64,000 bases of DNA from Raphanus sativus (lineage: Eukaryota; Streptophyta; Magnoliopsida; Brassicales; Brassicaceae), in NCBI RefSeq assembly GCF_000801105.2, contig NC_079512.1, positions 38,891,848 through 38,955,847 of the forward strand. The letters run 5' to 3'. Positions within the stretch are counted from its first letter, which is position 1. Each line of letters starts with the position of its first letter. The notes beneath the pieces were generated by a model. That model was not told the DNA's origin, made no database searches, and saw only the letters and a list, made by a program, of their open reading frames with translations. Below are positions 9,576 through 20,789 of the stretch, piece by piece. The position numbers and the translations under genes were made by a program.

Positions 9576-11341
9576 ATGGATCTTGGGTCGGTTGCTGGTA
9601 ATGTGAACGGGTCACCAAGTCTAAAAGAGCTTAGAGGATCCAAACAAGACAGATCCGGTTTCGACGGTGAGGATTGCTTGCAACAAAGCACGAAGCTAGC
9701 TAGAACAACATTGACAATAGCAGAAGACAAACACTTACCTTCAGCTGCTTATAGCAGACCAATGCTGTTTCATCAAGGCATTCCTCTTACAAGATCTGCT
9801 TCTCTTCTCTCCTCTGACTCTCGCCGGCAAGAACACATGCTTAGCTTCTCAGATAAACCAGAAGCTTACGACTTCACTAAATATGTCGGTTTGGATAGCA
9901 ACAAGAACTCTCTCTCCCCGTTTCTTCACCAGCTTCCACCTCCTTATTGTAGAAGCTCAGGAGGTACTTTTTTGTTTTTAAATAATCTTTTTGTAAAACA
10001 AAAACATGGGTTTGGGTTTAGACTAGATTTGGTGAAATGGGTTTATGTGAAAACTGTTAAAAGTTTTGAATCTTTTTCTTTTGTTGTGTGGAATGGTGGC
10101 AGGAGGAGGATATGGTTCTGGTGGAATGATGAGCATGCAAGGGAAAGGACCTTTCACATTGACTCAATGGGCTGAGCTAGAGCAACAGGCCTTGATTTAT
10201 AAGTATATCACAGCCAATGTCCCTGTTCCTTCTAGTTTGCTCATCTCTATCCAGAAGTCCTTTTACCCTTATGGATCATTGCCTCCCAGTTCTTGTAAGC
10301 TCTCAAAGAACATCAATCCAATAATCTGTTTTCAAGATTTTTTTGCCAACTTTAAAATGTTCTCTAATGTCATTTTGGTTGAAAAGTCTTATCAAACATT
10401 GGTTAATGAGATAACGAATGTTTTGCAGTTGGATGGGGAACATTCCATCTAGGTTTCGCAGGAGGAAACATGGATCCTGAGCCAGGGAGATGCCGTAGAA
10501 CAGATGGAAAGAAATGGCGGTGCTCGAAAGACGCTGTTCCTGATCAGAAGTACTGTGAAAGACACATCAACAGAGGCCGTCACCGTTCAAGAAAGCCTGT
10601 GGAAGTCCAACCTGGCCTAACCCCCGCCCCTGCTCCCTCCAAAGCGGTTGCATCTCGTAACCGCTCCCTCCCCACTGCTTCTCAAATGCCTACCAACAGG
10701 TAATATAAGTATCTTTCAATACTTTGCATGTTCTTCATAGCTTTGCTTACACATATTCTTGCAAAAAAAACAGAGTCCAGAATGCGATATATCCATCCAT
10801 CGTTAACTTGCAACCCAAGGAAGAGAGAAACAACAACATCCCTTTTGGGTTTGGTCACGTTACCTCTCCTTCATTGCTCACATCATCGTACCTAGACAAC
10901 AAGACTTCGGGTAATCACAGTCACAACAACTCTTGGCCTGAAGAGTTGAAATCAGATTGGACGCAGCTTTCAATGTCAATTCCAGTAGCATCATCATCAT
11001 CTCCTTCCTCCACCGCTCAAGCTCAAGAAAAAGTCACGCTCTCGCCTCTCAGGCTATCACGCGAGTTTGACCTACCGATCCAAAGCCAGCAGGAGACGCT
11101 CGAGTCTGTGAGAAAGGTGAATACTTGGATTCCAATCTCGTGGGGAAACTCCTTGGGAGGTCCATTAGGAGAAGTACTTAACAACAACAGCACAACGAGT
11201 AGTCCCACGTTGGGTTCGTCTCCTACAGGGGTTTTGCAAAAGTCCACGTTTTGCTCACTCTCTAACAGCAGCTCTGTAAGCAGCCCCATTGCGGAGAACA
11301 ACAGAAACAACAATGTTGACTACTTTCATTACACAACCTGA
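9576..11341 (+). CDS. GRF2: Growth-regulating factor 2 (GRF2) transcription factor
   Basis: A nuclear, plant-specific transcription factor that promotes cell proliferation in leaves and other organs with GIF coactivators. Predicted exons: 9576-9963, 10103-10294, 10429-10699 and 10774-11341, all with GT-AG introns and consistent phase, giving 472 residues. The QLQ domain ([19 protein letters not shown], about residues 150-185) binds GIF. The WRC domain (about 209-252) has the C-x9-C-x10-C-x2-H zinc pattern and basic nuclear signal. The C-terminus has the TQL, GGPL and FCSLS motifs of the GRF1/GRF2 branch. The N-terminal KQDRSGF...GEDCLQ and the neighbour bZIP7 point to GRF2 (At4g37740) rather than GRF1. 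A miR396 site lies in exon 3. Confidence 0.95.
10583..10604 (+). promoter_or_regulatory. miR396 target site in GRF2 mRNA
   Basis: The bases encoding RSRKPVE read CGTTCAAGAAAGCCTGTGG (core), the known miR396 target of GRF genes with its one-base bulge relative to the microRNA. It lies at the end of the WRC domain, as in other GRFs, so post-transcriptional repression by miR396 is expected. Confidence 0.88.
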
Positions 11342-12282
11342 AACTAGTGTCATGAGCAGGCTTTGTCTTTTTTTTTCCTTTAATTTGTTTCTTGGTGCAT
11401 TGCTCTTTTTTTGTTCTGCTGTTGTTCTTCCAAAAACTCTATTTTTTTCTTTGTTTTTCGATTTCTTGATCTTCAAGTTTGATGATAACCTAATATAATA
11501 ACAGTCTTGATTCTGAAGTTAATACCTTTGATTCCTTTGCTTAGATCCAAACTAGGGCTTTCTTGCTCTGTAATTGTGACTACAAGTGAACCAAAAAGAC
11601 CTTTTTCTTTTCCAGCAAGAGACCATTCCAAGCCTAAGCCTTAAAAGAAGAAAGGTTAGGGCTTACTTAGGTGCTCTTCAGTATGGACTTGACGATCTAA
11701 ACTTTTATCGGGATTGAATATCCAATGATTGTTTTGGGCCGAGATTACAGATCCTGCAATTTTTGGGCTGATAAGAGGTAGTGAACTAATGATGGTTGGC
11801 AGATTGATCAGTATCTATTTAGTGATAAAATTTAATTAGGGGAATTTGAGATAGCTTGTTAACTTTTAAATGTTGACAAGAAAAAAGAAACTTTTAAATA
11901 TTTATGTTGGCTGGTGTAATACTTTAGCGCTTTAACTTAATAATACAAATAATAGTAAATGATTACTTTAGCATCGTGCATTGGCATTGATGTCATGTTA
12001 ATGCGCATAAAAGCTTTCCACTAAGTACGAATAATAATATTATATCATTGCATTGCACTAATATGATGACTCTTTGAGTCATTTGTCAAACCACTACAAC
12101 TATATATTCCTACGATAGTGGAACAGAAAAAAAGTTTTTTTCATTCTTCTCTCTGAGTTGCAAATAGAAAGGAAAATTCGAAAACCATCATTTTCTCTTC
12201 CTAACCTTTCATCTACATAGAGAGATATTTTTTTTTCTTTGATCTTAATGTTCTAGATTTTCAAATCTTTTATTTACTTAAA
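11342..12282. other. intergenic region between GRF2 and bZIP7 (convergent 3' ends)
   Basis: Holds the 3' ends of two convergent genes. The T-rich stretch after 11365 is likely GRF2 3' UTR. I see no further gene or clear repeat. Confidence 0.7.
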
Positions 12283-13026
12283 TCATATGATCGTAGATGG
12301 GTTTTGTTCATACATGATCATTCTCCTGTTATTGAGTTCCCACTGTTGTTGTTGTTGTTGAAGTTGTCTGAGAATCAGAATCCGCCTCATCTCCGAGAAT
12401 CTTAACCGGAGCATCTCTTGTTCCGTCACGAGCCTGTTATTGTCCGTGTTCACTTGTTGAAGGTGGTATATAACTAACCGGAGCCGGTTACCGAGCTCAC
12501 GGTTTTCCAGATCCAGCTGATTTACTTGGTTCCTTAAGTTATCAATGTGACTCTGCTTACGCATTCTTGACCGTCTCGCTGATTCCCGGTTTGACTCCAT
12601 TCTCTTTCTCTTCCTCTCGTCGGTCATCTCCGGATTGATCAGTTTATTCCGGTTATGATTCTGCTCTCCTGAATCAGGTTTGGCGATGGCTGTCAATTGT
12701 TCTGGGTCGTCCGGGTCCGGTTTTTCTCCTTGAGTGCATAGTAGGAGGCACTGTGAACTGACGGTGTCGTCAAAACCGGGTTTGGTGAAACCGGCACAAG
12801 ATTCGTCAGAACCGGTTTTATCATCAAAACCAGAATTAGTTCTAACGAGACCAGAGTTGGATTCACCATAACAAGGGCTGGGAACGGCCGGTTCAATAGA
12901 CAATTGGTTCACGGAAAAGAGATCAAAGCAGTCCCACTCCCAAGGAGTGAATCCAGTTTGGAAACCCGAAAATTGATTAACCGTACCCGGTTCCAGGAAG
13001 GAAAAGGCCGGTACAGTAGACAACAT
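12283..13026 (-). CDS. bZIP7: bZIP transcription factor, bZIP7-like
   Basis: A single-exon 247-residue nuclear transcription factor. The basic region around residues 138-157 has the N-x7-R signature (NRESARRSR, starting at Asn146), followed by a leucine zipper from about 164 to 206 with heptad Leu/Val/Ile. The tail has a run of Gln (QQQQQQ) near 223. The N-terminus is acidic and Ser/Pro-rich and may activate transcription. bZIP proteins bind ACGT-core DNA as dimers. Position next to GRF2 matches Arabidopsis bZIP7 (At4g37730). It is shorter than my recollection of that protein (about 300 residues). No conserved sucrose-control uORF was noted. Confidence 0.88.
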   Translation of the reverse strand: MLSTVPAFSFLEPGTVNQFSGFQTGFTPWEWDCFDLFSVNQLSIEPAVPSPCYGESNSGLVRTNSGFDDKTGSDESCAGFTKPGFDDTVSSQCLLLCTQGEKPDPDDPEQLTAIAKPDSGEQNHNRNKLINPEMTDERKRKRMESNRESARRSRMRKQSHIDNLRNQVNQLDLENRELGNRLRLVIYHLQQVNTDNNRLVTEQEMLRLRFSEMRRILILRQLQQQQQQWELNNRRMIMYEQNPSTII

Positions 13027-13100
13027 AATTACTTAATTTTTCTAATAGAGAGATGAGTGATTAGAAGGGGAAAAGGGAAGAATTGCATTGTTGGAGGCTG

Positions 13101-13110
13101 ATATTTATGG
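13101..13110 (-). promoter_or_regulatory. TATA box of bZIP7
   Basis: Minus-strand CCATAAATAT lies about 75-85 bp upstream of the bZIP7 ATG, a normal distance for a plant core promoter with a short leader. Confidence 0.5.
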
Positions 13111-13771
13111 GCAAACAAAGAGGGGTATTTTAGTCATATGTAAATACGGTATATGACCGATTGACCGTATATTATACCGTATAAAAAGCTTTTGAGTCAT
13201 GTTGCACTATGGTGGGGTTAAAAACTTGCAATTTTAATTTTAGGAGCCAGCTTTTGTAAAAAGCATAAAATATTTTGTGGGGTACCATTGCTCGTTTGAG
13301 GTCCATATAGCAATTGTTTGTTTTATAGAAATTTTGAATTTTCAAGTAACCAAATGTATGTAATAGCTTGGTGGTGAAGATAACAGTCCACATTTTACAC
13401 GTTTTAATATCTACACAAGAGTGACAGACCTAATTGTAAATGACATATTTTGTTATATTTCTAGAAAAGGTATACCTTTCAAATTGAAATTGAATACTTC
13501 GTCTAATTTTATTTGAAATTAATTATTGTGGCTCCAATTGTCGGCAGAAAGAAAATATTGAACAAACCCTTTATTTTAAAATATTATACTTACATTAAGG
13601 ACAACATTTCACAAGTTATTTGATCATAATTCTTTTTATTTATCTCGAATGAACATTTAGCATTTTTTGGGGTGGGGTTTAGCATTACTTCAACTTTATG
13701 AAGCTTTTATATATAAGATATTATCACAATTAACTCTTTTTCTTTCTTCAAATCCAGAAACCATTTGTATT

Positions 13772-13786
13772 ATTTTTTTTTTGCTA
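13772..13786 (-). mobile_element. tiny A-tailed insertion, 14-bp target duplication
   Basis: Only 15 bp lie between perfect copies of AAACCATTTGTATT (13758-13771 and 13787-13800). On the minus strand the insert is TAGC plus poly(A), the same 3' end as the insert at 8944-8980. Confidence 0.7.
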
Positions 13787-13900
13787 AAACCATTTGTATT
13801 CGCCGCCACCCCTATATTTGTTTTGTGAGCATATACTTTGTTGTTGTGACATGGACAGCCACGATAGATTGGTTCATTGGTTCACTGTTTAGTCATCTTT

Positions 13901-13918
13901 TTTTTTTGGATAAAGGGG
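13901..13918 (-). mobile_element. tiny A-tailed insertion, 11-bp target duplication
   Basis: 18 bp lie between TAGTCATCTTT copies (13890-13900 and 13919-13929). On the minus strand it reads CCCCTTTATCC plus poly(A). Confidence 0.65.
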
Positions 13919-14596
13919 TAGTCATCTTTCTTAAAGAAAAAGAAAAAATCTTCTCGATTTCTTTTTACACGGGATGGACACTGAAGATGGACAAGAATCA
14001 TCATTTCAATCTAAAATGAAAAATAAAGCAGACCAAGAGTGGAGTAAAATTAATTAAACTGAAAAGAAATAGAGAATCTAAGGAACCCTTTCCAATTAAC
14101 TGAACCCAACTGGTGCTTTGCATGAGATATGAGACCAATGCTTTTATGTAAAGAAACCTATACGGCTATAACCTACGACCAAAAGTATATTACTTGCTTG
14201 CTACAAGGTAACATTGAATGTTAAACCACTAATATGCTGATTCAAAGTATATAGAAAATCCAGAGATTTTTAAGTGTAGTTGGTGATTCAGAAGAAATAT
14301 TGAGGACAGAGAAATGTGAAAAGTTAATAGTATACCAATGTATATAGAAAATTTAGAGCTAGATTTTAGGTTTAGTTGATTCAATAGAAATATTGAGAAA
14401 CCAAGAAATGTGAAAATTGATGTTTTTATCAAATATTAAATCGAGATAATTAATTCTGTAATAACTTTTTAAAAAATTGAAAAACATAATCTAGTTAATA
14501 AAAAACCAAGATAATACATAAAGAGAAGCAGTAGCTTGAAGGCTGGATTGTTTTATGGTTAAAATGCTGCATATCATTCATAATGTCACACACACG

Positions 14597-14598
<2 letters not shown>

Positions 14599-14652
<54 letters not shown>

Positions 14653-14656
14653 TATT
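14599..14656. repeat. (AT)n microsatellite
   Basis: An almost pure AT dinucleotide run of about 46 bp, followed by a short interrupted AT tract. Confidence 0.95.
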
Positions 14657-14900
14657 GCAGTATTTAAGAACGTTCTAATTTTTGTTGTTTGTTGCAAGAC
14701 AAAAATAATTAACGAGGATGGAAATATGTGTTTATTAGATCACACAATCATTTACAAATTTATGATCAACTAATGTTTTCATGTTGAACTACCATTTATT
14801 ATAACTATACTAGTATTAGAAAACGGAATAACTACCAAATTCAAGCAAAAAGAAAAACTGAATAACTTTAGTTAGCTCATTTAGGATTGAAAAGTATATA

Positions 14901-15128
14901 CTATCTCCGTTTCATATTAAGTGTCGTTTTAGAGAATTTTTTCGTTGCAAAATAAGTGTCGTTTTAGAATTTCAATGCAAAACTTATTAACTTTATTCTC
15001 CATTCTATTTTTCTATTGGTTGAATTGTATCGGTAATGATGTTTTTATATTGAAAATATGCAAAATTAAATATTTTTTTAATCTGTGTGCACAAGTCTAA
15101 AACGACACTTATAATGAAACAGAGGTAG
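14901..15128. mobile_element. Stowaway-like MITE
   Basis: 228 bp with TA on both sides. Ends CTATCTCCGTTTCAT and ATGAAACAGAGGTAG form the inverted repeat, with inner GTGTCGTTTTAGA and CTAAAACGACAC motifs. It is related to the elements at 6603-6860 and 56650-56937. Confidence 0.85.
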
Positions 15129-15241
15129 TATGGAGCAACATCCACATGAATTTCATACGTATATAATAAAGCATAAAAGACAACAAATACAAGTATACTT
15201 ATTTATTATACACCAACCTTTTCTAATTGGCCAGTCTCGTG

Positions 15242-15790
15242 TTTGGTTCGGTCTCATGTGAAATCAAACTTTAGTGTTCAATAAAAAAGCTTCATATAAT
15301 GGCTTTTAATAATTCCAATTTAATTTTATCGAGATCAATGTTCCAGTTCATATATATAAATACATCCATATACGATTATATGAATCTGTACATTATAAAA
15401 GTCTTTGGTTCGATCTTATGTGAAATCAACTTTAATTCTGATCCGTTTTTTTCAAAAGATGGATATTTTTTGTATTTTTTTACAAATTTAATTTTTATAT
15501 TTTTTTGTAATTATATTTATGTTTTTTGTAATCATATTCGTATAAAATATCTATTTTAAAATTATTAGTAAAATATTTTGATAATTATATTAAATTTATA
15601 ATATTACATAACTTTGATAAAAAAAAATATTACATAACTATACATTTGTGTCATAATCATTTTGCACACTCAGTTTGTACTTTATTCTATATACGATTAT
15701 GTGAATCTGTACATTATAAAGTCTTTGGTTCGGTCTCATGTGAAATCAAACTTTAATGTCGAATAAAAAAGCTTTAGATTTTAGCTTTTC
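15242..15790. repeat. locally duplicated segments of about 320 and 480 bp spacing
   Basis: The string TTTGGTTCG..CT.ATGTGAAATCAA occurs near 15242, 15404 and 15726. A longer unit (ACGATTAT.TGAATCTGTACATTATAAA..GTCTTTGG) occurs near 15373 and 15692. This is old tandem duplication with later divergence. The family is not recognised. Confidence 0.6.
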
Positions 15791-16223
15791 AAAAACATCC
15801 AAATTTCATTTTGTTATAGTATGAATCAACGTTCCGTTGCGCATATACATGTACGTATGCTATTATTTTGAGAAACGGGGTCGCATTTTTACAAATCTCT
15901 AAACTAAAAACCTCTGCTAAAAATGATAGAAAATTATATAATTACATTGATATTTCCTTACATATTATTAGGCATGTGTAAAATTTTATATATAGTTTTT
16001 TCTGATAAAAATGTGAATACTCATTATGAAAATAATGATATAAAATATATTAGTCTTTGAAGGATGAAATCTACTGCATCTACAATTTGCTAACTTAAAC
16101 AACAGTAAAAAAAAGCTGCAAAAAAGATAAAAAGTGATTCAATGACAAGGTTTAATAATCAACATAGAGTTCGATTAAAGTTTATCTAACTATTCAATTC
16201 TAATACATCAATGAAGCTTGTAA

Positions 16224-16470
16224 CTGTATCTCCAATCTAATTCCATATTTTCCTCCAAAATAGAGTAAAAGTAAATATGGAGTAAGAAATGCTCCAACCC
16301 AACTCTATATCCCACTCAATAATGAAATATACTCCATAAATAGAATAATCTATTTTTTTGTTCATTACTCTATTATGGAATGGAAAATATAGTAGGACTA
16401 AAACATTTTTACTACATATTCACATTTACTCCATTTTGGAGAGAAATATAAAGTTTTATGTTGGATGCTC
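16224..16470. mobile_element. Harbinger-like MITE, relative of 7508-7759
   Basis: 247 bp flanked by TAA on both sides. Left end CTGTATCTCCAATC and right end TTGGATGCTC form a short imperfect inverted repeat. The interior has the same ACTCTATTTTGGAGT style motifs as the 7508-7759 element. Confidence 0.65.
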
Positions 16471-18266
16471 TAACATGAACAATAATTACAAAGTAAATTG
16501 ATCGAAAAATAATTTTAAGGACCGAGATTTATTCTGAAAATGATCCTAAAAATATAAGTAATTCGAATTGACTAGATCTCTGGCCACTATTTGGGGGAAT
16601 TCACTCCAGATCCAAAACAACTCGAAAGACTAACACGACGAGGTCCTTGAAACCCTACACCAACAAAATGAGCCTAGCAGTTAGACAAATCAGATCCGGC
16701 AGAAAAAACCAGAAGTTTAAAACATTCGATTCTAATTATAATTCTTTCTCACACGAATATTTAACTCAAAAGATAATGATTTCAAAACGAAAAAAATGGC
16801 ATAACAACATTGATCCCCTTCTTAAACAGTGAAGATCAGAGAAACCAAAACTCCAATCAATAGACGATGAAATTAACTACTGTACTATGAAGAAAAACTA
16901 CAAGAATCATAGAAAAAGGAGTTTCAACGAAAATCCTCGCATCGCTGTTATAGACGAAGAAATACTAGCAGAGCAACCGATTTTTATATGTAATAAATTT
17001 CTTGGATATAATTCAAACGTACATGCAATATTGCGAATCATTCAGATTGCATTAATCTTTATACTTCTTTTTTTTTTTCTTCTCTACACTTCTTTTAGTC
17101 AACGAACTTCTCTTTTGCTTGAGGAAAAGACATCAGTTTTGATTGTATATATATCATTGTCCTTAATTACGTACACCGCTTGTATATACATGAAGCCGAC
17201 GGATACGGGTTAGGTCATATTTCCTATATAAAGTTTAGTTAAATCCTTTAATTAAAGTCGAGGGGCCAAAACTTTAATAAAAGTAATCTATTACCATTTC
17301 TCTTTTTAATAATTGTCAATTCGACACTTTTCATGGATATTAAAAAATTTGTATAATAAACTAATATATTTTTATTTAATGTATGATTAAGTTTAAATAA
17401 AAATTTATTAGTTAGTCAAATTGGTAAAATTAGATTTAATGTACAAAATTACATTGAGATTGTAGAATAACATTTTTGAAATAAAATAAAAAATTTAAAA
17501 TAATATTAATTACGAAACAAAAAATATAAAATCATCAAAAATCGTAACTTCAATAACTCTCGGAAATTTATTTACCACTACCAAAAATGAGCCATATAAC
17601 GACAACTTTGTAAATTAAAAAAAAAAACTAAATGTGTTGCTAAGTCATTTTGATATTTTTGTATTCTATCTATTTAATAAAAATGATATGTTGACATTTC
17701 TACACAGATTAAAAAAATTATTAAAATTTATTTAGTTTACTATTAATTATATTTATTTGACCAAAAATATTTAAGATAAATAAAATTATTTATATAATCA
17801 ATGTAATTTGCAATTAATTTTCAGCTGAAAACAGATATAATTTGCATTGAAATTCTAAAATAATATTTTTGTGAAGCAAGAAAGAATGTTGAAATGATAA
17901 TTATTATGAAACAAAAAGAATATCTGACATTCTTTCTAAAAAATATAGTTGTAAATATTTTATGTTTATATATACAACCATTGTGTATATATATATCACA
18001 AATCGTTTCTACATTACCATGAGAAGTTGTAATAACAGCAACTATTTCTGTTTTTAGTGTTGTAGGTTTTTGTATGAGTTAATGGATGCACACATATTTT
18101 ATTTAATGTGTGTGCGTGCTTACGTATGAGTTAATGGGTGGATGCAAAGCGACGTTATGCATCCACTAATTATGGCTTTTTAGAACTGTCTTTTCGCTTT
18201 CTATATGTTTGTGGTGGATACGTTCGTTGAGATTTACCGCGTGGCGTCATTAGGGTTCTCATTAGT

Positions 18267-18622
18267 TTCTAGGCGCTAAGCGGGCGGCGACCTAACGCCT
18301 ACCGCCTAGAACGATTAAGTGGACGCCTAGATTATTAGTTAAACAGTTTAGGCGTTTATAAATTATAGCAATATATTAAATATATGTAATATTTTATATT
18401 TAATAATAGTAAAAACTATTATTTATATATGATAAAAATTATTTTCATAAGAATAAATATTACAATATATTAATATAAATTTATTAACAATAAATTATAT
18501 ATTATTTATTATTACAATATTATAATTATCTAGACGGTTTAAAGAGTAATCGTCACGGTCCTATAATGACTAGCAGCTAAGCACCGCCTAGACGGCCGCC
18601 TAAACCTAAACCGCTTTTTAGA
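18267..18622. mobile_element. unclassified element with GC-rich ends and AT-rich core
   Basis: Both ends (about 18267-18350 and 18525-18622) are rich in GCCTAGGCG/CGCCTAGACGG motifs and are broadly inverted relative to one another, around an AT core of about 170 bp. The outermost TTCTA / TAGAA pair could be termini. No clear target duplication was found, so the class is unknown. Confidence 0.5.
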
Positions 18623-19305
18623 ACAATAGTTATATCTCAGTACGGACAGATGTGTTTCGTGTATGTCCATGCATGCATATGGTCAATTCTCTATTATTCA
18701 TGCCTATTGTTACGTGTCTATTTCTTTTTGCTTTACAACTTTAAGCTCGGCCGGTTTCTCGGGTATCGTTTGAGATTTTTTGTTTTCCGAGTGTAGTTCC
18801 ATCATGGGCCGAGAACAAAAAAATGAAATAGACCAACTAACACCTGTGAATCTGTGAGTTCGAGTTATTCATCGTGTGGCCTGTATTGCATAGGGCCTTT
18901 ATATTGGCAACTTTGGCCCAAAAATAAAAATTCAAGTTTGACTTTAATCTCACGTAACACGTTAACATGTTGGGCCTTTCAAGCGATATCTTAACACAAC
19001 CCGCCAATCTAACACGATTACTATAGCCACCATGTGTTGTTTAAGACTTCTTTTCAAACTCTTCAAAACTCTCCAAGATCCTCCTCCCTCATCGACTTAA
19101 TCTATTTCTTCTTATTCCGATTTTCACTAATGTTCTATATGGTGCAAAGCATGGAGTAAACCACCTTGTGTTAAAGTTATGGTTAAGCTTAGGAACAAAG
19201 GACAAGTGGAAAAACTAATAACATTTTCTTACACATCAAGACACTTTACACAATCCAATTTTTTTTCGTTTGATTAAAAACATTAGAAGATTCCATCAAA
19301 TACTT

Positions 19306-20789
19306 TCAACATCCTTCAATGTCTCTCCACTTGAGATACACAAGCCCTGCTCTATAATGTGTGAAGGCACCGGCAACCACCAAAACATGAAACAACTGAT
19401 GGCTATGTCCAGCTATATCAAACTTACCAGGCATCCATCTCTCAGGGATCCTAGTCGCATAAACCAAAGCTCCTAACCCGTAAAGCAAACCCATCAAAAC
19501 CTCATACCCCGTCGTGTGAAGCGCCTCGGGCTGGTCCCAAAAGATGATCAGCTTATGTAGTATCGGTGCCGCTCCGGAGAACCCCATTCCAAAGAAGAGA
19601 GAGGCCCTCACTACACGAAACTCAGGGCTCTGGAAGACGGGTAGGAGGGAGACGAGGACCGTGGAGATTCCCAGGATTGTAATGAATCCTAAGTAGAGGT
19701 TGCAGAAGAAAGGATCACACATGAAAGAGTAGTAGACGGGAGGGTAGAAGGAAGTGGAGATGAGAGCTGCGATCCCAGCGTAGTCAAGCCTAAGCATTAT
19801 GTAAGAGACTCGCTCTGAGTGACAGGAGAGGAGGTGGCAGGTGCTGCTTGCTAATAGACAGAACATAGCCCCGCCTAGGAATGCGTAGAAGGGCCATCGA
19901 GTGATTGGCCTGAGGATCAAAGGAGCTATCATGTTTGCAACATCTTCCTTCACTGAATGCTGCAATGCAATTTACCAAAAAAAAAAAAAAGATATTAATA
20001 ATTTAGTTTTTTGAATATTAATATTTAAAATCCGTCTAGGATCTAGGGCATAATATCCGTCTAAAAGCTATTATACTCCCAACTATAAAAATCACATAAA
20101 AACACTATATAACATGAAAATGTTACGGTATAGCGGACGCCAACACCACATTTTAGAACACTGATTCATATCCTTTATAATAATCAAGAAAGATTGTGTC
20201 TTGATTACCAGAACACACATGTCGGTGGAGTTGGCAAGAGAGAATCTGTCAGGGAGACAGTTATAGAGAAGCTCCATGAGATGCCACTTAGAAGGAGAAG
20301 AAGGAAGGCGAGACATGAGGTCAGAGTGAAGTTTGTGAAGATCAGTTTTCCTGAGGAGATGAGGTAAACGGTGCTGAAGATCCACAACGCTTGGGACTTT
20401 GGTAGCTGTGTATATAGTAAGTGCTAGAAACAGGAAAAAACCAATCAAGTGCCTGCAAAATCCCAAAAATACATTTCAAGATCTGATAACAAAGGATACA
20501 ATACAAAACAAGAAAGGTTGAAATCAAAAACTTACGTCCAGACATTCAAGGTCTCGTTGTGGATGGAGAAGATGCTGAGGAGGATGTGTTTGAGGGGCCA
20601 TTCGGAACGGTAGTGGCCAAGGATGTACTCGTTGTCTCTGAGGTAAGCAGGCAAAGCGTGGTACTCCACGAGTTGGTACTTGACTTTCTGCCATAGTCTC
20701 TTCCCTTTCACGTTTTTGTGTTGTTCTTGTTGTTGTTTCTTCTTCTCCTTTGTTGTTGGTTGTAAACGTTCCTTGATCTCTTCTGCCAT
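19306..20789 (-). CDS. HHP4: Heptahelical PAQR-family membrane protein, HHP4-like
   Basis: A seven-transmembrane protein of the adiponectin/progestin receptor (PAQR) family, linked in Arabidopsis to hormone and stress responses. Predicted exons on the minus strand: 20789-20536, 20452-20209 and 19959-19306, with GT-AG junctions in phase, giving 383 residues. The N-terminus is charged and cytosolic-looking (KGKRLWQKVKYQLVEY). The metal-site motifs of the family are visible: S-T-C-H in the CLLASSTCHLLSC segment and H-x3-H in GHSHQLFHVL near the C-terminus. I chose the MAEEIKERL start because an upstream in-frame ATG adds only nine unlike residues. A donor-like AAG|GTAATC near 20993 hints at a 5' UTR intron. 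Confidence 0.93.

Larger units (their letters stand above)
13027..19305. other. gene-free, repeat-rich stretch between bZIP7 and HHP4
   Basis: 6.3 kb of AT-rich DNA where Arabidopsis carries several genes (At4g37690 to At4g37720 by my recollection). None of those is recognisable here. It holds two tiny A-tailed insertions, an AT microsatellite, a Stowaway-like MITE, local duplicated segments, a Harbinger-like MITE and a GC-ended element at 18267-18622. Short ORFs at 16647-16832 and 16887-17213 have no recognisable domain. Confidence 0.75.

Noticed and set aside
16887..17213. 108-codon ORF with a hydrophobic stretch
   Set aside because: AT-driven composition, no domain, no promoter or splice context, and next to a MITE. 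Probably chance.
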